Shown: positions 57,501 to 64,000 of the stretch, in pieces
How the letters are laid out: every line of letters begins with the position of its first letter
How positions within the stretch are numbered: position 1 is the first letter of the stretch
Assembly: GCA_037013685.1 (NCBI GenBank)
Contig: CM072884.1
Coordinates: forward strand, 2,666,001-2,730,000
Length of the DNA: 64,000 nt
DNA from: Acridotheres tristis
Lineage: Eukaryota > Chordata > Aves > Passeriformes > Sturnidae
Direction: 5' to 3'
Made by a program: the position numbers and the translations under genes
Notes under the pieces: generated by a model
The model's database searches: none
Seen by the model: only the letters and a program-made list of their open reading frames with translations
What the model was told of the DNA's origin: nothing

Positions 57501-60500
57501 TGAATTGAAATAAGCCCCTTTATTTGAGAAAGAGCCACATGGCAACCATCAGAATTTACTGATAGATTTGTCATTGTTGTCAGCAACCCAGAAGGGGCAG
57601 GGGCTTGAAATGCTAAAGAAGAATGTGCTTGAATGTCTGTTAACACTTGCATTTGGAAGGCAATCTGCAAAAAATCACCTGATAGAGCAGGCTAAGAACT
57701 TCATTAAGAGTGCCTTCCATGGGTCTCTTGAAACTGTTGGTCTGTTCTCCTACTTGTTTGTTAAAAGTATGAAGAATGCTGTTTTCCATGACTTCCTCAA
57801 AAAGCATGAACTGCCAATAACTGAAGAAGAAGGAACAAGCTAAACAAGGGCACAAGTCACTTATTTTTGCCTGTGTGTGCTTTGACTTTGATGGATGTTA
57901 ACATAAGCAAAGCATAAAGAGACAGAGTTTTTAATGCTGCATCTGCTGAGGCCTCACTTGTCTGGAATAAAAGAACATCCTTCTGATGGCTAGCCACAGG
58001 ACTGCCCAAGAAAAAGGTTAATGGATGAGAGATAAAAATTCCAAAGGGAAAAAGGGTAGAGCAGCATTTTTCAATAGAAGAGTCACTGTAGAGTGAAGAA
58101 TATGGCATTGTTCTTTGCTCTTGTTTAGACTGCTGTTAATTTCAAAGGTTCTGTCTTTGTTTTCCCAGCTAATTCCATCCCTCAAAGCTATGGCTCCTTG
58201 AAGTAGCCTTAAAGACTAATTCTTGATCTTAGGTAAACCATTCTCATAACGATTCATTTTCCTACAGTTGCTTTCAATCATGGGGATTGTTCTGATGCTG
58301 TAATATTTTGACCTCAGGGATGCTTTGCTCTTCATAAATTTTGATGGACACTGTGCAGATCTGACCCAAAATTTTGGGGTTGTGATCACCGATTCTGAGT
58401 AAATGTAACTCCAAAAGAAGCATATCTGAGACAGTTTTACAGATTTCGTATTGCAAAGTAAACTTTTAATATTGGTTTGGTTTCTGTTGGGGGGTTTTTT
58501 TCCCCCCTCTTTGCTCAGTAATTGAGATTTTATAGACACGTAAGGGACTTCCTTAGCATTCAGATTTTGTTTTTCTCTGGCAGAAGTGGCTTCTAAGAGA
58601 AATATTGTCACTGAGCTGTAGATGTCAGTTGTGCCAATGCATACACAACACTCCCCTTCCACATTGTTTCTCGTGACTCTTAAAGTTCAAAAGTTCTCCA
58701 GTTGTTTAGAAAAATCCTACTTGAGCTAAAAGCAGTAGGTGCCTGCTTTCTCTTTATTTCTAGCATGAGGTACATTTGTTACTCTAAGACAATTCAAATA
58801 TACTTTATGTGAAACTGAAATAAACCAAGCATAATTTTATAGATGAAAGCTTCTTACTCAGCAAACTTAATATGATAAACTAACAGCCACTTTGCTGTGC
58901 TTTCAAATATGTTTTGATATATACCTCCTACAGGTTTTTAAATATAAAAAATTGCTATAGATGAAGTTCAACTGACTTTGAAAATTAAAATCAAGGTCTA
59001 TCTTTTAAGATAACTGATGTATTCTCAAAAGAAGGGATTTTTTTGCATAAAACTTGCCTCAAACTCTGGTGTTCCTGTGCAACAGCAGCAGAGCTGCTGT
59101 GAGTCCATATTCACCCACAGAAATACCTAACTCTTTGCAAGGCAGACACACATTATTTTTATGTCTTGACACTAAGGCACGTTTCCATTCTAAACCCCAC
59201 TACAAAGCCTTTTTCTGGTATTTGCAAATTTAGAAACATTAAGTAAGAGTATTTACCTCTGAATCCTGTGCTGGTGGCTTTTACCCTTTACACAGGAACT
59301 CCTGAGGTTAAGCTTCAGTATAATCCCAAAAACATTTTTCCAGAATATTCCCTAAGTAACGTGTCTTGAGTAACATTCCATGAAGTATTTCCTTCATTCT
59401 TCCTTCTTCTAATTCTTCTATTGTTGTCCAAGTGTGATCATCCTCAGGAGTGGTAGAGAGAGAAACTGCCTTCTGCAACTGCAGGAGACAGGCAAATTGA
59501 TTACTTTGTGCCTGGGGAATCTGGTTGTGCCTGTTTGAAAGCCAGCCCTGCTGGGAGGCGGATCCCTCTGGAGTGCCCAGGAGCAGGAAGTGCCTTGGAG
59601 CAGCTGCCCTTAGAAGCTGCGAGTGGAGCAGAGCTTACCTTGGAAGCACAAGTGCAAGTGCAGGCTTGGCTTTCTTCTGCACCAATGCATGGAGAGAAGA
59701 GGAATTGTTGAGGTTAGATTGATCTGTTCATGGGGGGGGAACCCCATGCAGAATAATGCATTTTACTACAGTATCTTAATAATACTTGAACTCTGTTTAA
59801 AAGTTTAACCTGTAGTCTGAAGTGGGCAGCAATAGATGGACCTGAGCAAAAGCACTTCAGTTCCTGGGGAGATTAGGCAGAGACAGCTGTTTGGATTGCT
59901 GCTTTTCCAGGTACAGCACCTCAGCCACAGTTTTGGAATGCAGTCAGTATTGCTGCAGAGAAAGTGGGAGCTAATTGACCAGAAAGACAAATACGACACC
60001 TTTCAAGGTGTTAGAGATTAAAAATCAGCAGCTGCTGCAAGCTGCAGGATTTTAGTGTCAAACTGCCACTGAGCTATGCAGCTTACCAGCATTTCATTCT
60101 GCTTCAGCTGTGCTTTGTAGGCTGTGCAGAGCAAGAACAGTGGAAATAGCACAGTTATTTAATCTTCAGGTGAGAGAGGAATAGGCAACAAACAGTGCTC
60201 AGAAATACTTCCTTCAATTACATCTAGATGAATCGAGTGCACTGCTTTTTGAGACTAAGAGGCAGCACAGGGTTTTCAGACTGTAATAAAATAGGTTATG
60301 TGGAGGAGAAAAAAAGTGGAGGTAATTGTTTCCAGTCTTTTAATTACTTTCTTGCATTGCATCTCAGTTTTTCCCTGGTTTAGCTTTGGTTTCATAGCCA
60401 AATACTGAGAGGACAAGTCTTGTTCTAGCTGGCTGGTGAAAAGCAGCAGTGCTAGAGTATTATAAATATATTGAAAATATCACAAGTTTTCTATATGCAT

Positions 60501-62188
60501 TGAGCAGCAGTTTGGGAATCCCTGCACTAAATCATAAAAAACACTGTAGAAATTCTCTCTTTAAGAAGTGAGAATTCATTATCAAGGAAGGGCAGGGAGA
60601 AGAGCTTTGTGCTCTTTCCAGCTCTGCGGGCCACGCCAGCAAAGTTTGGATTATCAGTAGGAATTTTTATCCCCAAAATGATGATAAATAAGTGAATGGT
60701 TTGAATGGTTTGGACCACTGATAGTTAAGAAGGATGAAGATTGAGAGAGACTGGACATTTGAGAAGCTGCTTTTCTAAGGTCGTCTTCATAAACAAATTC
60801 TTCTTGAAAAGGAAGATGAAAGATTAGATAATGAATCGTAGCTCATGAGGGTGATGGGGACAAGGAATGTGGGCTTTTGGGCTGTAGATGCAACACAGCT
60901 TTTTTTCTAATGTTTTTGATGCTGAAAAATCTCTTGGGAGTAAAATAATTAAGAATTGAAGCTCTCATACTGGGATTCTGGAGAATATGGAAGAATAAGG
61001 TCTTAGATCAAATTCAAGTGCTGACAACTTCTGGTAACTATGGAGTGAATTCTTACCACTGTTCCTTCCCAGCAAGGAATTAGCATAAATTCAAAGAACA
61101 AGCTTTGGCCTAAGTTCCCCAAAAGCCATTTAAGTTAATGATAATGAGTTGAGATTTCAGAAGGAAGACTATGATGTCTGGTTCCAACACCTTCTGCCAT
61201 TGAGCCTGTGGAAGCCAAATATTTATCTTCTTATCCAGAAAATTGAGTCAAAGTTCTCATGTCATTGAAATGTTGCTAAATTTCAGTGAAGCATTATTTT
61301 AGTGGAATTCCTTTATTAGAAAGAAGCAAGTACAAATTTCATGTTTTTTAATGCTGTGCAGCACTTAGCTTGGATTATTCATGTTGTAGAAAGTGCAAAA
61401 TAAGGTTGGATTGTATTTTTATACTCCTAAAAGAATGTCTGTCTTCTAGAGTCCTGTTTCCTACCATGTAAAAGTGACAAGACACCTTACAGAATACTTA
61501 CTTTGTGAGCTATATGGGTTTTTTTTTTGCTTTCCTCTATTTAATAAAATATGGGTTTTAGAGCCATTCATGCAAGTTGCTCCCTCTACACTCTAAGTTT
61601 TACTCAGGAAGAGCAAGTTCAAAACATTGTTTGGTATTGGAGAGAAATGCTGGGTAGCAGGCAGAGCTGACATGATCCTGAAGCACTTTTAAACAGGGAA
61701 ATGATCATGGTTTGGAAAGTTACAAAACTGTGAACTTTGATTCAGAGGCTCCAACAGATTGTCCTGTGTTGCTTGAGATGTGAAGCAGGATGGTCTTTTA
61801 TGTCCATTTTCTTAACTGTAAATATGATTGCTTTCTCTAGAAATAATATTAAATTATTACTAAGCACCTTAGTGATTGTCTAACATTAGTATCTGATGAA
61901 AATGGTGCACAGACTAACATGCTTATTAAGTGGAAGAAATAATTAAAGCTGAAACAAGGAATGTTACCTTTTCTTTCTCAGTCTTCCCCTTCTTCCTAGT
62001 TTTGTCACAAAGTCAGCTTTTGGAGATGTGAGAGTCTCTCTTGTGGCAGGATGCTGAGTGTTTGTTTTGATCTTCCCTCTAGGCTGGCAAATAAGCAGGA
62101 CAGGGAAGGAGCTCTGTCAGAAGCAGATGTCATCGAGTCCTTGTCCCTGGAAAGGCTGGTTAATGAACACAAGTGTCTGTGTCAAATT
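42506..62188 (+). CDS. ARL13B: ARL13B, ciliary ARF-like GTPase, 5' part (residues 1-162, continues beyond window)
   Basis: ARL13B is an atypical ARF-family GTPase of the ciliary membrane. It is a guanine exchange factor for ARL3 and is needed for cilium structure and Hedgehog signalling. Four coding exons join in frame to 486 nt. Visible features: Cys8-Cys9 in [11 protein letters not shown], the palmitoylation site that replaces ARF myristoylation; P loop GLDNAGKT 28-35; switch I Thr52 in APTVGF; switch [13 protein letters not shown], where Gly75 stands in place of the catalytic Gln of other ARFs, as in the human protein; NKQD 130-133 for guanine binding. Arg79, a Joubert syndrome position in human, is conserved. 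The rest of the GTPase fold, the coiled coil and the proline-rich ciliary targeting tail lie beyond 64000. The 15.9-kb intron between the third and fourth coding exons hosts STX19 on the opposite strand. Confidence 0.96.
42635..43095 (-). mobile_element. CR1-type LINE relic: reverse transcriptase C-terminal part, degenerate
   Basis: Minus-strand translation in broken frames gives [19 protein letters not shown], resembling the GVPQGSVLGP RT motif, then [17 protein letters not shown], resembling FNKAKCKVLHLG, then [13 protein letters not shown], resembling EKDLGVLVDEKLDM. The catalytic FADD box expected between the first two is missing, so an internal deletion is likely. Upstream, CACAAGTCCAG on the plus strand also matches CR1 pol. 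The copy is dead and lies about 70 bp past an ARL13B splice donor. Confidence 0.82.
44008..44078 (+). CDS. ARL13B: ARL13B second coding exon: P loop
   Basis: The exon encodes [20 protein letters not shown] and on to IQG. The acceptor is TATGGAG|GAAGG; using the AG three bases further on would create an in-frame TGA, so the upstream one is chosen. Donor AAGGAG|GTAAGT. Confidence 0.95.
45914..46163 (+). CDS. ARL13B: ARL13B third coding exon: switch I and II
   Basis: The exon is 250 bp. It encodes [20 protein letters not shown] through [11 protein letters not shown] to SGKPVLV, the central GTPase fold with both switches. Acceptor TTTGACAG, donor TTAGT|GTAAGT. Confidence 0.97.
49236..49290 (+). 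mobile_element. Short CR1 3'-end fragment
   Basis: The sequence AGGTCCCTTCCAACCTAAAG is the diagnostic end of avian CR1, here in sense orientation on the plus strand. The terminal ATTCTATG-type repeats have decayed. Confidence 0.6.
50120..50998 (-). CDS. STX19: STX19, syntaxin-19 (intronless coding region nested in ARL13B intron)
   Basis: Syntaxin-19 is a Qa-type SNARE of post-Golgi or plasma membrane trafficking in epithelia. It lacks a transmembrane anchor and is held on membranes by palmitoylation of a cysteine-rich tail. The frame encodes 292 residues (human 294), starting [10 protein letters not shown]; the track of open codons continues upstream but only this ATG matches the family start. 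The syntaxin N-terminal helical bundle spans about 40-165. The SNARE motif is about 205-262, with the zero-layer Gln243 in [10 protein letters not shown]. The tail after RYKKRNP has seven cysteines in 12 residues ([12 protein letters not shown]), then Arg and TGA. The middle third (about 50475-50640) is much richer in GC and CpG than its surroundings. A minus-strand AATAAA at 49635-49640 could serve polyadenylation. It lies antisense in the large ARL13B intron, as in mammals. Confidence 0.96.
   Translation of the reverse strand: MRDRLQELKLRVKELQIAGENNGATVQEEEQEEFEQQAIIYEKEPITERHLHEIQKLQNEINNLVEEVSKFSQQQKSLVSSMRRFSVLKKESNIAREIKVQAEHVRKCLDELSKTVRRAENEHGPGRATVRILAAQHAFLSHRYLRAMLAYNEAIAAKQDKCRTFIRRQLEVAGKEVSEEEVNDMLQQGKWEIFNENLLTEVKITKAQLSEIEQRHKELVNLENQIKDVKELFIQISVLVEEQGEMINNIEIYMNNTQEYTQVSKEKFGLAVRYKKRNPCKVICCWCCPCCR
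50999..51072 (-). other. STX19: Putative STX19 5' UTR part of the coding exon
   Basis: On the minus strand, CTTCCTGTGTTGCAAG ends at 51073 and is a reasonable splice acceptor. The exon would then start at 51072, run through a CAAAA-repeat UTR and reach the ATG at 50998. Human STX19 also has an upstream noncoding exon. Confidence 0.35.
51041..51066. repeat. (TTTTG)n simple repeat
   Basis: TTTTG units run in tandem on the plus strand after a T run, just upstream of the STX19 ATG. In an STX19 transcript this would read as a CAAAA-rich 5' UTR. Confidence 0.8.
55614..55747 (-). mobile_element. CR1 LINE fragment in ARL13B intron
   Basis: GGGGCAACCTGTGCC, CTCACAGTAAAGAATTTCTT, CCTAACATGTAATCTAAATC and TTGTCCTATCACTATGTAAA are all hallmarks of the reverse complement of the CR1 3' region. 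It has the same orientation as the copy near 4.3 kb and is more eroded. Confidence 0.85.
59639..59720 (-). other. STX19: Candidate STX19 noncoding first exon
   Basis: A GC-rich patch at about 59510-59710 stands out within the AT-rich ARL13B intron. On the minus strand it holds a near-perfect donor, TTCCAAG|GTAAGC, at the 59639/59638 junction. Its position, 8.6 kb upstream of the STX19 acceptor, fits the human two-exon gene model. The 5' boundary is arbitrary and there is no direct proof of transcription. Confidence 0.25.
62083..62188 (+). CDS. ARL13B: ARL13B fourth coding exon: NKQD motif
   Basis: The exon is 106 bp. It encodes [20 protein letters not shown] to HKCLCQI, including the guanine-specificity NKQD. 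Acceptor CCCTCTAG, donor CAAATT|GTAAGT, phase 0. The next exon would start with the ExCSA segment (SAK-like G5 motif) but was not found before 64000. Confidence 0.97.
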
Positions 62189-64000
62189 GTAAGTAGATTT
62201 TAAGATGCTGTATTTTCTCATATCTGTGTAAAGCTTCCATTAAGGTAGGAAATTGTGCTACACGGCACAAAACTGAAATTTAGATGTAGTATTCACTGTC
62301 CTCTTCAGAAAAAACCTAGCAGGAAGTCATTGTGGGGGGAGCCAAAACCAGAAATCTTTATGAAAGCTACTTAATATTGGTCAGTATTTCAGAGAACATA
62401 TCCAAATTAGTTGTCCTTGAAGTTTTTCTTTAAGCCTTCGTTTTATTCTACTAGTGTCTTAGGTAGGGCTTTACTTCCACAATCTTTTTCTGATGGGAGC
62501 AAAAAACATTTTGAAAGATAATGAGGGTTTATGCTGCTAGTAACCAAAATAAGAAGGCAGTTTTGCAAAACCATTTCAGCTTTGTATTTTAAAATTTAAA
62601 AATAATTTTGATTCATTAGGGAGATTTGAAAAGTTTATAGAGCACTACATATTAGTAGTATTTTCTCTAATAGCTGAGTTAAAGTAGGGTATAGCTCTGT
62701 TTATTATGTCATGATTATCTGAATGCTTTCCTTCAGTTACTGCACTTTGCACTATGCACATAGAGCACTCATAAAAATTAAAATTGCAAGTTCATCCTTA
62801 TTTTTTTCCAAGGAACTTGTGTGACAAAAATATTTTCTTGAAAAATACTCAATAAAAGAAGACCTGAAAGATACTAGTGTGTTCAAATACACCTGAATTG
62901 CTTAATTTCTGACATGTGCCAGTAAAATGCTGTTCTTATCTATATTTTGTGTCCAGATCACACACTCTCAAGACTGTTTCATACACTAATGGACACCTTC
63001 TTTTCCAGGCTCTTTAAAGATAAACATGGTCCCAAATTCCTTCTGTAGGATGACTCCTGGGATCAATTTGAACAAAGGCATTTGAAACAAGATGGAAAGT
63101 TAGGCAAGGACCAAAAAACCTTTTGTTTCTTCTTATTCTATCACTTAGTTTTCCACTGGATCTTTACATTTCCTCACAAAGCATTAAAGCAAATGGAAGG
63201 AGTAATTTGTCATGCTGTAGGACAGTGTCAGTGAGAATGACCTTCCTCTTTTTCTTATTTAATATGTCTGTACATTCCACATTTCCAAATTTTTATATTT
63301 TATAACCAAACTGCAGCAACAATAATCTTGGTGCAAACTGAGAAGAACACTGCCCCAGTGCTGGCCAGTGTTTGATGTTAGTTTTCTCAGAGGAACAAGT
63401 TGTATACATCTTCTATCCATCTCCTTCCTGGCTAGGTTCTTCTGGAGAGTATTGCAGGGTTCCATAGTGAAAAGGACTCATATTTGAACTTAATTTAAAC
63501 ATAACTGGTCAGAATTTTTTTTCTGCTGTAAATTGTACATTCCATATCTGACTGTGATGCCATTTAAATGCTTGAGAGTTTTTCAGATGTTGGCTTTGGA
63601 GAGTTGGTCTCTTTTCAACTTCATAAACACAAATCCTGAACATGATCGTTGTGAAATATCATCTCTAGATGTTATACACATAGCTGGATCTATACAATTG
63701 TTATTCAGAGAATGTTTTTAAAGACACATACAGTGCTCCAAAACATTCTGGAAAACAGTTCCCAGGAGATCTTGAGAGAACATCTTTTCCATGTTCCAAG
63801 CTTGAATCAAGCCAGATTTGTCCCAATTAAAGCCTATTTAATTGTCCTCCTAACATGAGAAATTAAGAGGAAATTATTCTTTTCCGATTTGCAATTTCAC
63901 CTTATATTTCTGAAGGCCATTATCCTATATGTCCCTGAGGTGTTTTAATCTCCAGAGGTGCACTCTTGGTCCTTGGTTTTCTTACCAGATGTGTTTTCAT
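62189..64000 (+). other. ARL13B: ARL13B intron running off the window
   Basis: Sequence after the donor of the fourth coding exon. I searched for the expected continuation of the GTPase fold (C-SA-SG motif) and did not see it, so the next exon is beyond 64000. AT-rich, no repeat recognised. Confidence 0.75.

Larger units (their letters stand above)
46164..62082 (+). other. ARL13B: Large ARL13B intron (15.9 kb) hosting STX19
   Basis: The intron runs between the third and fourth coding exons. It contains STX19 on the minus strand, two CR1 fragments (49.2 and 55.6 kb), a GC-rich patch at 59.5-59.7 kb and two unexplained protein-like open frames at about 53.97-54.19 and 57.57-57.84 kb. The rest is AT-rich with no recognised features. 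Confidence 0.85.

Overview
The window is vertebrate nuclear DNA, almost certainly from a bird. The reasons are intron-rich genes, bird-type CR1 LINE fragments, compact introns, and proteins clearly related to but diverged from the mammalian ones. A songbird is possible, but nothing here proves the order. It holds three genes in the arrangement known from mammals: PROS1 on the minus strand, ARL13B head-to-head with it on the plus strand, and STX19 nested on the minus strand inside a large ARL13B intron.

Layout. Bases 1 to about 18.8 kb are intergenic DNA beyond the 3' end of PROS1. This stretch has a CR1 fragment near 4.3 kb and a block at 9.94-11.22 kb made of a GATGAR hexamer minisatellite with a 348-bp higher-order period, a CpG-rich segment and an A-rich CAAA tract. 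Bases 19846-39237 carry all 15 coding exons of PROS1. The exon phases close exactly and give a 662-residue vitamin K-dependent protein S: signal and propeptide, Gla domain, thrombin-sensitive loop, four EGF domains and two LG domains. A CpG island at 38.8-40.1 kb covers PROS1 exon 1 and very probably the promoter and noncoding first exon of ARL13B. Its centre holds two inverted CCAAT boxes and a GC box. ARL13B coding exons lie at 42.5, 44.0, 45.9 and 62.1 kb and encode residues 1-162, most of the GTPase domain; the gene runs off the right edge. STX19 is a single-exon 292-residue reading frame at 50.1-51.0 kb. A possible STX19 noncoding first exon sits near 59.64 kb.

The genes do not form one pathway. 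Protein S is a secreted anticoagulant cofactor and TAM-receptor ligand. ARL13B is a palmitoylated ciliary GTPase. STX19 is an unusual syntaxin with a cysteine-rich tail in place of a transmembrane segment. They are linked by shared regulatory and intronic space. All exon coordinates come from reading splice sites and frame continuity by eye. UTR ends and transcription starts are not determined.
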